From NCBI GenBank assembly GCA_007128045.1, contig SKYG01000154.1, positions 1-5,303 of the forward strand: a stretch of DNA of 5,303 nucleotides, written 5' to 3'. This document shows positions 1-5,303 of this stretch, in pieces (positions within the stretch are counted from its first letter, which is position 1; each line of letters opens with the position of its first letter). The notes under the pieces are model-generated. The model did not search any database. It saw nothing but the letters and a program-made list of their open reading frames with translations, and was not told the DNA's origin. A program made the position numbers and the translations under genes. The stretch is from Bacteroidales bacterium. GTDB lineage: Bacteria > Bacteroidota > Bacteroidia > Bacteroidales > UBA7960.

Positions 1-63
1 AAGGGGTGAGAAATCCCTTGATAACCAGGACTCCGTTATCTCGAAATCATCCCGAAATCGTCG

Positions 64-85
64 GAGACGCGATCAATCGCGTCTC
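64..85. repeat. Palindromic hairpin in repeat copy 1
   Basis: GAGACGCGAT (64-73) and ATCGCGTCTC (76-85) are perfect inverted complements separated by CA, giving a 10-bp stem. The same hairpin occurs at 892-913, and a shortened relative at 1224-1239. No T-tract follows, so it does not look like an intrinsic terminator; it is more likely a REP-like palindromic unit. Confidence 0.85.
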
Positions 86-168
86 TACAGACGGCGGCAA
101 TTAATGAACGGATTATGATCCATTGTTGTGTGCGAAAGATGTTGAACCCCTACAGATGCCCCTTTTGT

Positions 169-196
169 CCTTTGACCTTCGACCTTCAACCTTCGA
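169..196 (+). repeat. Heptad tandem repeat CCTTCGA (4 units)
   Basis: Four consecutive 7-base units read CCTTTGA, CCTTCGA, CCTTCAA and CCTTCGA, followed by a T-rich run. The equivalent tract in copy 2 (997-1017) has three units and then CTTTAGA, so unit number and sequence differ between the copies. The strand is strongly pyrimidine-rich here. Confidence 0.85.
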
Positions 197-343
197 CTTT
201 TTTTCTCTCCGACACCATTTGTCACAAAACAGTGTTTTCTTTGCATTAGGATAATTGATCAGCAGTCTGACAGTATCCTTTCTTGCATGGCGGCAATAGG
301 AGTTTAGACGTTGGATGCGTGAAACATAAAACATGTAAATATT

Positions 344-634
344 ATGATTAAAGGGAGCAGTGTTTTGGGTATGGATTTATTTAGTGATGTATTTCAAAGT
401 GCTTTGATTTTTCACATACCACATTCAAAAACAGACATACCAAACCAATTTACAGCTGATTTTATTGATACTGAATTGTTGGAAAATGAAATAATGTTGC
501 TCACTGATTTTGCAACTGATGAGATCTTTAGTATTGGTGGCACATCAAAATTGGTATTCCCATATAATAGGGTTTTCTGTGATGTGGAACGTCTTGAAGA
601 TGAAGATGAAGTTATGTTTAATGTCTTTTTTTAA
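344..634 (+). pseudogene. N-formylglutamate amidohydrolase-like N-terminal fragment
   Basis: The frame encodes 96 residues. From about residue 21 it matches the start of the N-formylglutamate amidohydrolase family (FGase, COG3741), metal-dependent enzymes that remove formate from N-formylglutamate at the end of one histidine-degradation route. Visible family-like blocks are ALIFHIPHSKTDIP (about 20-33), LLTDFATDEIF (52-62) and FPYNRVFCDVERLEDEDE (72-89). Family members are usually well over 200 residues; here TAA follows after MFNVFF, so the second half of the domain is missing and I find no continuation in the following bases, which lead into spacer and repeat copy 2. The start is ambiguous: ATG 344 lies in a word (ATGATTAAA) shared with the repeat, while ATG 371 begins closer to the conserved part and has AGGGAG about 13 bases upstream. 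Most likely a decayed remnant; a short functional protein is possible but less likely. Confidence 0.72.
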
Positions 635-814
635 TAACATAAACTTAACTGCGCTTTTCTGCAAATGATCAACGGTACATAGTCCTGAAAGTGATAGGGA
701 TATCTCGCACACTGCGCTTTTCTTCGAAAAGCTGGTGGCTCGATATGACAGGCGCGCCTCGGTACCCCCCAGGAGCGTGTCATTTCGAGCCCCCGCGAAA
801 CGCAGTTGAGCGCA
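635..814. other. Non-coding spacer with short direct repeat and hairpin
   Basis: No credible gene is seen. The 13-mer ACTGCGCTTTTCT occurs at 648-660 and again at 711-723, 63 bases apart. The second copy opens a perfect 7-bp stem, GCTTTTC (716-722) with GAAAAGC (726-732), without a following T-tract. Bases 779-790 (GTCATTTCGAGC) start the repeat-family sequence that leads into copy 2, with CCCCGCG and CGCAGGGG (about 791-818) forming an imperfect stem. Confidence 0.7.
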
Positions 815-874
815 GGGGTGAGAAATCCCTTGAATACCAGGACTATGTCATCTTGAAATCATCCCAAAATCATC

Positions 875-913
875 GGAGACGCGATCAATCGGAGACGCGA
901 TCAATCGCGTCTC
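875..913. repeat. Hairpin with 16-base tandem duplication, copy 2
   Basis: GGAGACGCGATCAATC is present twice in tandem (875-890 and 891-906). The second unit completes the perfect palindrome GAGACGCGAT (892-901) CA ATCGCGTCTC (904-913). Copy 1 has only one unit. The two left arms could alternately pair with the single right arm. Confidence 0.88.
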
Positions 914-996
914 TACTGGCAGTGTCAATTGATCGGCAGATTATGATCCAGTGTGGTGGGCGAAAGATGTTGAACCCCTAGATATACCCCTTTTGT

Positions 997-1017
997 CCTT
1001 TGACCTTCGACCTTCGA
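997..1017 (+). repeat. Heptad tandem repeat CCTTCGA (3 units), copy 2
   Basis: The units are CCTTTGA, CCTTCGA and CCTTCGA, followed by the degenerate CTTTAGA and a T-rich run. This corresponds to the four-unit tract at 169-196. Confidence 0.82.
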
Positions 1018-1223
1018 CTTTAGACTTTTTTCCCCTCCGACACCATTTGTCACAAACACTTCTTTTCTTTGCAAAACCAAATCTGATCAGCAGGCCGACA
1101 TTTAGGTGTGGACACATAATTATTTGGAATGATTAAAAATGTATCTTTATTCTTGTGGGATGCTATATTCATCAACAAAAAACGTATGTTTGTGTAGAGT
1201 ATTCACAATTGCGTCCTACGTCA

Positions 1224-1239
1224 ACGCGATGCTTCGCGT
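1224..1239. repeat. Isolated short hairpin of the same palindrome family
   Basis: ACGCGA (1224-1229) pairs with TCGCGT (1234-1239) around TGCT. The surrounding AACGCGAT..TCGCGTC..CTAC resembles the longer GAGACGCGAT hairpins at 64-85 and 892-913, including the trailing CTAC. It sits in the leader region about 90 bases before the operon start codon at 1332. The rest of 1138-1271 shows no gene or recognisable promoter. Confidence 0.6.
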
Positions 1240-1331
1240 CGCTACAAAGGTTTTGTCGTTAAAAACAAATTATGATATATCCACCCCAGCTGGGCGAGAT
1301 TGTTTTTTGGAGTAATAGGGCATCAGACCAA

Positions 1332-2873
1332 ATGAATAAAATGTACAAAAACGAACTCATAGAAAGAATATCAGACATTGAGTGGGAGGATTTTGAAGTT
1401 AAGGAAGCCGCATCTGAAATCCCTAAAAGTTGTTGGGAAACCGTTTCCGCATTTGCCAACACTATTGGGGGTTGGCTGTTTCTTGGCATAAAACAAACCG
1501 GAAATATATTTCAGATTACTGGCGTAAAGAATCCTGAAAAACTGGCACAAGATTTCTTAAATACTTTGAGGGGGGAGAAATTTAATGCGAAGATTGCTAC
1601 CCGGCAATTAGCAATTAATCTGGAAGACAAGAAGGTCCTTGGTTTTTATATAGAACCATCACCCCATAAGCCTATATATTTCAACACCCAGGCCAATACA
1701 TTTATCAGAAGAGGCAGTTCTGATCACCGCGCGAGCAAGCAAGAAATTGACAGTATGTACCGTGACCAGTCTTTTGGTACCAAAACATCTCAAATTGTAT
1801 CTGGTTCCAAATCTGGCGATTTGCATCTAAACTCCATCAACCAATATCGGGATTACATGGCACGTTTCAACCCTACGGTAAGCTATAATCGATATGAAAT
1901 GAATGAGTTTTTAGACAAACTCCGAGTAACAGAAAATGGAGCGCTCACCTATGGAGGATTGCTTATGTTTGGGAAAAGAGAAGCAATTGAAAAACATTTT
2001 CCTGACTTCAGGATTGATTTGCTGGTTATTCCCGGCACCTCTTATTCTGATGCAAAAATGCGTTATACGTACCGATTAGATGAACATGAAAATATTTGGG
2101 AGTACTACTTTGAATGTTTCTCCCGTTTGAAGCAAAAAGTAGACGTTAATTTCACTCTCACTACTGAAGGTTTTGGGCAAGAACTTTCCCCCGGACTTGA
2201 GGCCATTCGTGAAGCTCTTGTGAATATGCTCATGCACGCCGATTATTTTTCTCCAGCTCATTCACGCATCCGGATATTTAATGATCATATCGAGTTTTTT
2301 AATCCAGGAGGGCTTCCAAAGCCACTTGAAGAGCTTAAGGCAAAGGATATTTCCATGCCCAGAAATCCCATCATAACCAAGCTCTTTCGAATGGTGAAGC
2401 TAGCTGAAAATGCAGGTTTTGGGTTGGATAAAATTGAAAGCAACTGGTTAAAATACAATCAATCCCAACCCTTATTTACCATTGATTTTGACAACACCAT
2501 ACTCCTTTTAAAAGTGGAAGAAACCGGTAAAGACATTCATGAGGATGCTGATTTTCGCCACGTTAATCTTCAGGTGTGGGGTGAAAGGTGGGGTGAAAAG
2601 TGGGGTGAAAGGTGGGGCGAAAAATGGCCGGAAATATCAGAATGGTGGAGAAAAGAACACAACAAAAGCTTATCTGCAAACGAGGTAAAGATACTCGATT
2701 TGATAGCCATAAAACCGGAAATATCCATTGTGAAAATATCTGAAACTATTGGCATCGTTGAAACCGCAGTTGAAAATAACCTGAAAAAGCTCAAGCTAAA
2801 ACAAATCATCCAACGAGTAGGACCAGCCAAAGGCGGGCATTGGGAAATTATATCAAGAAAGCCCACAAAATGA
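1332..2873 (+). CDS. AlbA_2 (Schlafen-type) ATP-binding protein with winged-helix C-terminus
   Basis: The product is 513 residues and presumably cytoplasmic (no signal peptide or membrane segment seen). Residues about 14-130 form an AlbA_2/Schlafen-type domain with WEDFEVKEA (18-26) and FANTIGGWLFLGI (41-53). Residues about 200-395 resemble the GHKL-like ATPase domain of this family: EALVN (294-298, N-box-like), FFNPGGLP (322-329) and ENAGFGLDKI (359-368, glycine-rich lid). A WGER/WGEK linker (416-431) precedes a helix-turn-helix-like region (about 447-507). Such proteins are often labelled ATP-binding protein, putative transcriptional regulator or RecG-like, although no helicase motor is present; true biochemical activity is unknown. 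An in-frame ATG at 1272 would add 20 residues (MIYPPQLGEI...), but relatives as I recall them begin close to NKxELIERISDIEWEDFE; ATG 1332 has AGGG 11 bases upstream, and ATG 1341 is also possible. Its stop overlaps the helicase gene, implying co-translation. Role in regulation or defence sensing is inferred. Confidence 0.92.
   Translation: MNKMYKNELIERISDIEWEDFEVKEAASEIPKSCWETVSAFANTIGGWLFLGIKQTGNIFQITGVKNPEKLAQDFLNTLRGEKFNAKIATRQLAINLEDKKVLGFYIEPSPHKPIYFNTQANTFIRRGSSDHRASKQEIDSMYRDQSFGTKTSQIVSGSKSGDLHLNSINQYRDYMARFNPTVSYNRYEMNEFLDKLRVTENGALTYGGLLMFGKREAIEKHFPDFRIDLLVIPGTSYSDAKMRYTYRLDEHENIWEYYFECFSRLKQKVDVNFTLTTEGFGQELSPGLEAIREALVNMLMHADYFSPAHSRIRIFNDHIEFFNPGGLPKPLEELKAKDISMPRNPIITKLFRMVKLAENAGFGLDKIESNWLKYNQSQPLFTIDFDNTILLLKVEETGKDIHEDADFRHVNLQVWGERWGEKWGERWGEKWPEISEWWRKEHNKSLSANEVKILDLIAIKPEISIVKISETIGIVETAVENNLKKLKLKQIIQRVGPAKGGHWEIISRKPTK
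2577..2624 (+). repeat. In-frame 12-bp tandem repeat (WGER/WGEK) x4
   Basis: Four head-to-tail 12-base units (2577-2588, 2589-2600, 2601-2612, 2613-2624) read TGGGGTGAAAGG, TGGGGTGAAAAG, TGGGGTGAAAGG and TGGGGCGAAAAA. They encode WGER, WGEK, WGER, WGEK, then W. The unit is a multiple of three, so slippage would change linker length without a frameshift. It separates the ATPase domain from the winged-helix region. Confidence 0.95.
2870..2873 (+). promoter_or_regulatory. ATGA stop-start overlap (translational coupling)
   Basis: ATG (2870-2872) of the NERD-helicase gene overlaps TGA (2871-2873) of the AlbA_2 gene. AAGAAAG lies about 8 bases upstream and may help reinitiation. This overlap favours start 2870 over the in-frame ATG at 2840 and indicates that the two proteins are made together. 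Confidence 0.85.
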
Positions 2874-4519
2874 TCTACCCACCCACATACCCGCCACACA
2901 AAACCGAGCATGCCGAGGAGCAGGTCTACCAAATCCTGAAGACCCTCGACGCGGACCGCTACGACGTGTTCTACGACCGGCGGTTTGCACAGATGCGGCC
3001 GGGTGAGCGGAAGGACTACCAGGTGGATTTCCTCATTGCCGATCTGGGCGGCGGACGCTTCAATGCCCTGCTGGTGCTGGAAGTCAAGGGTGGGATCGTG
3101 AAATACAACGGACAGCAAAACTGCTGGACCCAGAACGGCCATGTCATAAAAGGTGACGATGATCCCATCACACAGGCCTTGGGCAATATGCACAACCTGG
3201 TGAAGCATTATCCGGAGATCAGCAGGCGGGTGCCGTTCGAATGGGCCGTGTGCTTCCCCGACCCGAGAAACATGTTCAGCCGGAAGCAGATACCACCTTC
3301 CCTGACACAATTGCAACTGATCGAATCCTTCGCCCTGGGAACCATCGGCAGGCAACTGCCCATGCTCTTTGAGCAAGCCAGGAATGCCCACCCCGGCTTA
3401 AAGGGCACCGACCTGGGCACCTACCAGGTGTTTAAAGAATCGCTGCTTGCCGGACTCGGCATGGCCGTACCCCTGCACACCCGGTTTGCCGCCGAAGAGC
3501 GACGGCTGATCCGGCTCACCGAAGCGCAGATGCAGTTACTCGATCTGGTGCGCGACAACAACAATTTGCAGGTCACCGGTCCGGCCGGCTGCGGCAAGAC
3601 CGTCATGGCCACCACCATTGCCCGGGAGGCAAGGCAGCAGGGACTGAAGGTGCTTATGCTCACCTTCAACCGCATTCCGGCGGCCAACATCCGGGCGGGG
3701 TTCGGACTGACAGGCGAGGAGAAAGACATCGTGGTCGACAACTACCACCACTTTGCACATATGCAGGTCGAAAAGGCAAACCCCGGCTGGTGGGTCGACC
3801 ATGTGTACGACGAAGAGTTCTGGTCGCTCGAGTCGGCCGCCAAGCTCGATGACGTGCTCAAGGAACAAGAGCCTTATTACGATGTGCTGATCATCGACGA
3901 GGGGCAGGACTTCCGCGAGCTGTGGTACGAGAGCCTGGAGCATGCGCTGAAGCCAGGCGGACGCTATTTTGTGTTCATGGACGAAGACCAGGACATCTTC
4001 GATGCCTTCACCTGCTTGCCAGGCAGCAGGCAGTTTACCCGGTTCAGGCTGCCGCACAACTGCCGCAACACCGTGCGGATCATCGAGCGACTCGAAGATT
4101 ACATCGGCAAGGATATCCCCTACCTGGACGGCACCCCCGAAGGTGAGCCGGTGCGGTTTTACACCTACCGAAACGACATCGACCAGGCCCGGATCGTCAA
4201 AGATGAATGGCTGCGCATGGTCAGAGAAGAGGGCATCAGTCCTGCACAGATCGTCATCCTGCTAAACACCCAACTGGCACAAAGTTGCTTGAGCGGAACG
4301 AAAAGCTTTGGCAAATACCCCATCGCCATGATCAGCAAAGACACCGGCCAAACCAGCGCAGACCATGTGAACGTAGCCACCATCCGCAACTTCAAAGGCC
4401 TCGAAGCCGACGTGGTGTTCATCCTCGATACCGACAAGATGGAGAAAGAAGACAAACGGGTGCTGTACACCCAGGCAAGTAGGGCAAGGTTGTGGTTGGG
4501 GGTGTTTTGTAAGGAGTAA
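2870..4519 (+). CDS. NERD nuclease-SF1 (UvrD/Rep-type) helicase fusion
   Basis: The product is 549 residues. The N-terminal NERD domain (about 12-125) is of the PD-(D/E)xK nuclease type: E17 in AEEQVY, D53 in YQVDFLI, E71 and K73 in LEVKGG, and Q102 in ITQALGNM, so the catalytic set looks intact. A superfamily 1 helicase follows: Q-motif TEAQ (217-220), Walker A GPAGCGKT (237-244), motif Ia VLMLTFNR (261-268), Walker B IIDEGQDF (341-348), motif III MDEDQDIF (370-377), motif IV LPHNCRNT (394-401), motif V TIRNFKGLEADVVFI (504-518) and motif VI YTQASRAR (533-540). Expected activity is ATP-driven DNA unwinding or translocation coupled to DNA cleavage, in the cytoplasm. The start at 2870 is set by the ATGA overlap and by MIYPP, similar to N-termini I recall for NERD proteins; ATG 2840 would add 10 residues inside the previous gene. 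Base composition is far richer in GC than both neighbours, suggesting separate origin. It ends only nine residues after motif VI, short but plausible. Confidence 0.96.
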   Translation: MIYPPTYPPHKTEHAEEQVYQILKTLDADRYDVFYDRRFAQMRPGERKDYQVDFLIADLGGGRFNALLVLEVKGGIVKYNGQQNCWTQNGHVIKGDDDPITQALGNMHNLVKHYPEISRRVPFEWAVCFPDPRNMFSRKQIPPSLTQLQLIESFALGTIGRQLPMLFEQARNAHPGLKGTDLGTYQVFKESLLAGLGMAVPLHTRFAAEERRLIRLTEAQMQLLDLVRDNNNLQVTGPAGCGKTVMATTIAREARQQGLKVLMLTFNRIPAANIRAGFGLTGEEKDIVVDNYHHFAHMQVEKANPGWWVDHVYDEEFWSLESAAKLDDVLKEQEPYYDVLIIDEGQDFRELWYESLEHALKPGGRYFVFMDEDQDIFDAFTCLPGSRQFTRFRLPHNCRNTVRIIERLEDYIGKDIPYLDGTPEGEPVRFYTYRNDIDQARIVKDEWLRMVREEGISPAQIVILLNTQLAQSCLSGTKSFGKYPIAMISKDTGQTSADHVNVATIRNFKGLEADVVFILDTDKMEKEDKRVLYTQASRARLWLGVFCKE

Positions 4520-4686
4520 CATGTAATTTGAGCAAAAATATGATGAATTAATGATTACGTCTTGTTTTTTGTTAGTTTTACCGGGAGAAGATTGTGGTAT
4601 GCTGATTAGTGTGACAAATAATAATATGCGAATCTTAGGTGGGAGATAGTGTTGGAAAACGAAAAAAACGAGTTGACTACAATCTT
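4520..4686. other. AT-rich intergenic spacer
   Basis: This 167-base gap lies between the helicase gene and the last gene. No convincing hairpin-plus-T-tract terminator and no clear Bacteroidota promoter (TTTG / TAnnTTTG) could be seen, so whether the last gene shares the operon transcript is open. A GTG at 4639, directly after an in-frame TAG (4636-4638), could extend the following gene by 16 codons. Confidence 0.5.
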
Positions 4687-5303
4687 ATGAAAGAGCAACT
4701 TACAAATGAATTAATTGCATCATGCAAAAAGAGCGTATGGGGTTTTGGGAATGGTGTTCTTTACAAACTCTGTGCAGACAACTTTTCTCACACTGAAGAT
4801 GAACAGATTTTGGCAAAAGTATGGCTAATTGGCAGAGCCTATGCTGCGGCTATAGAGAGACGGAGAATTAAAGAGGCAATTAATGATGATTTTTACATTG
4901 ACAAAGTTGTTCCTGCTATTAAAAATTCGGAATTAGATAACAGGTTGAGGGATTTAAGTCAGTTTGATAAATTGACAGAACAGAATATAGAGGTAATCAT
5001 TGAAACTCATTACTATTTTACAAAATTGACCGCTGCCTTGACAGGATTAGAAAAAAGGTCATTTTGTTCCACGTATTTGCATTTTCATCTGCCTAACCTA
5101 TTCCCAATTTACGACAGTAGAGTTGTGGGTTCATTGAGAAAACTCGTATCTAAGACACCGGAGAGATTTTCTCAAATTTTGAACTCAACCAGAATTGACC
5201 GAGAATACGCAAAATTTGTCTGTAAAAGTTTAGCAGTGAGACAAGATATTGAAATAATTTATGGCGAAGAATTGACATTAAGGGAGTTTGACAACTTATT
5301 GAT
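4687..5303 (+). CDS. Uncharacterised conserved protein, 3' end beyond window
   Basis: The frame is open from ATG 4687 to the last base (205 full codons, no stop). I do not know a function. The product looks soluble and mainly helical. Distinctive stretches are VWGFGNGVLYKLC (17-29), KVWLIGRAYAAAIERR (46-61) and TGLEKRSFCSTYLHFHLPN (121-139), followed by LFPIYDSRV (140-148). I recall similar hypothetical proteins ending near an ELTLREFDNLL-like sequence, so only a few residues are probably missing. The LHFHxPxLFPIYDSR block is reminiscent of the P..(F/Y)..D.R region of helix-hairpin-helix DNA-glycosylase-like proteins, but this is a weak, unaided impression. The coding sequence is AT-rich, unlike the preceding helicase gene. 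GTG 4639 is an alternative start that would add a basic N-terminus (VGDSVGKRKKRVDYNL). It may be the third member of the locus or an unrelated neighbour. Confidence 0.85.
   Translation, partial: MKEQLTNELIASCKKSVWGFGNGVLYKLCADNFSHTEDEQILAKVWLIGRAYAAAIERRRIKEAINDDFYIDKVVPAIKNSELDNRLRDLSQFDKLTEQNIEVIIETHYYFTKLTAALTGLEKRSFCSTYLHFHLPNLFPIYDSRVVGSLRKLVSKTPERFSQILNSTRIDREYAKFVCKSLAVRQDIEIIYGEELTLREFDNLL

Larger units (their letters stand above)
1..352 (+). repeat. Long imperfect intergenic repeat, copy 1 (cut by window start)
   Basis: Bases 3 to about 275 align almost end to end with 815 to about 1103. Shared blocks include GGGGTGAGAAATCCCTTG, the GAGACGCGAT hairpin, GATTATGATCCA, CGAAAGATGTTGAACCCCTA-like sequence, a CCTTCGA heptad tract, CTCCGACACCATTTGTCACA and GATCAGCAG. 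A looser tail (TTTAG, ACATAA, then ATGATTAAA at 344-352) also recurs at 1101-1137. Copy 2 has a GTCATTTCGAGC part before the GGGGTGAG block, so copy 1 very probably continues upstream of the window. No protein-coding function is apparent; reading frames inside it translate to low-complexity sequence. I recognise such elements as dispersed intergenic repeats of Bacteroidota genomes (from memory, not searched). Confidence 0.9.
815..1137 (+). repeat. Long imperfect intergenic repeat, copy 2
   Basis: This is the direct-orientation partner of bases 3-352, offset by about 812 bases at its start. Conserved blocks appear in the same order: GGGGTGAGAAATCCCTTG, the palindromic hairpin, GATTATGATCCA, CGAAAGATGTTGAACCCCTA, heptads, CTCCGACACCATTTGTCACA, GATCAGCAG, and finally ATGATTAAA at 1129-1137. 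Differences are scattered substitutions plus indels: a 16-base duplication in the hairpin, one heptad fewer, and roughly 40 bases missing near the end. That divergence argues for an old duplication or independent insertion of related elements. Spurious frames inside it should not be annotated as genes. Confidence 0.9.

Noticed and set aside
141..190. Integron attC-like pairing (GTTGAAC at 141-147 with CTTCAAC at 184-190)
   Set aside because: Copy 2 keeps GTTGAAC (969-975) but not the partner, the elements are about 300 bases long, and no integrase is present.
113..334. Minus-strand reading frame of 73 codons
   Set aside because: It lies within repeat copy 1; its KVEGRRSKDKR-like translation is the antisense of the CCTTCGA tract and not a protein signal.
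751..766. GGCGCGCC and GGTACC close together, as in a cloning linker
   Set aside because: The flanks are continuous with genome-type repeat sequence and no other vector sequence is seen; probably chance in a GC-rich patch, though worth noting if assembly quality is doubted.
691..1136. Two plus-strand reading frames (691-981 and 951-1136)
   Set aside because: Both read through repeat copy 2 and its palindromes; they are low-complexity and the matching region of copy 1 does not keep the frames.
1..1137. CRISPR array
   Set aside because: The repeats are two long diverged copies plus 7- and 16-base tandem units; there is no regular short repeat and unique spacer pattern, and no cas gene.
1129..1197. 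Tiny frame of 22 codons beginning ATGATTAAA
   Set aside because: Too short, with no ribosome site or recognisable content; it starts in the repeat tail, so it is noted only as part of the repeat-end pattern.
1332..2873. Calling the first operon gene an RecG-type DNA helicase
   Set aside because: It has no Walker A or DEAD/DExH motor motifs; the RecG-like label comes only from the AlbA_2/ATPase family naming.
2570..3391. Minus-strand reading frame of 273 codons
   Set aside because: It crosses the junction of two well-supported + strand genes, resembles no family I know, and arises from the antisense of the WGE repeat and the GC-rich helicase gene.
3536..4057. Minus-strand reading frame of 173 codons
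   Set aside because: It is antisense to the conserved helicase motifs of the + strand gene; such frames are expected in GC-rich coding DNA.

Overview
The window looks like an accessory, repeat-rich piece of a Bacteroidota (Bacteroidetes) chromosome. This is inferred from three things. The intergenic repeats combine a GTCATTTCGAGC/GAGAAATCCCTTG element, a GAGACGCGAT..ATCGCGTCTC hairpin and a CCTTCGA heptad tract, a combination I associate with that phylum. Clear Shine-Dalgarno sites are scarce. The Schlafen-type ATPase is of a kind common there. No rRNA, tRNA or other phylogenetic marker is present, so the assignment is moderate.

Layout. Bases 1-352 hold an imperfect repeat (copy 1) that is cut by the window edge. 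It runs into a short reading frame (344-634) that is the N-terminal part of an N-formylglutamate amidohydrolase-like protein and then breaks off. Bases 635-814 are non-coding. A second copy of the repeat covers about 815-1137, followed by a short spacer with a third, isolated hairpin of the same type. All protein-coding signal is on the + strand.

From 1332 there is a two-gene operon. The first gene (1332-2873) encodes a 513-residue protein with an AlbA_2/Schlafen domain, a GHKL-like ATPase domain, a WGER/WGEK tandem-repeat linker and a C-terminal winged-helix region. Its TGA overlaps the ATG of the second gene (2870-4519) by four bases (ATGA). The second gene encodes a 549-residue NERD nuclease fused to a complete UvrD/Rep-type SF1 helicase. 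A third gene (4687 to beyond the window end) encodes an uncharacterised, probably helical protein of at least 205 residues and may belong to the same locus.

Working idea (inference): the ATP-dependent AlbA_2/winged-helix protein acts as sensor or regulator and the NERD-helicase as DNA-degrading effector, which suggests a nucleic-acid-targeting defence module in an accessory island. The helicase gene is GC-rich (one sampled 60-base stretch is 62% GC) while both neighbours are AT-rich (35% and 28% in sampled stretches), so the operon is probably a mosaic of different origins joined at the ATGA overlap.
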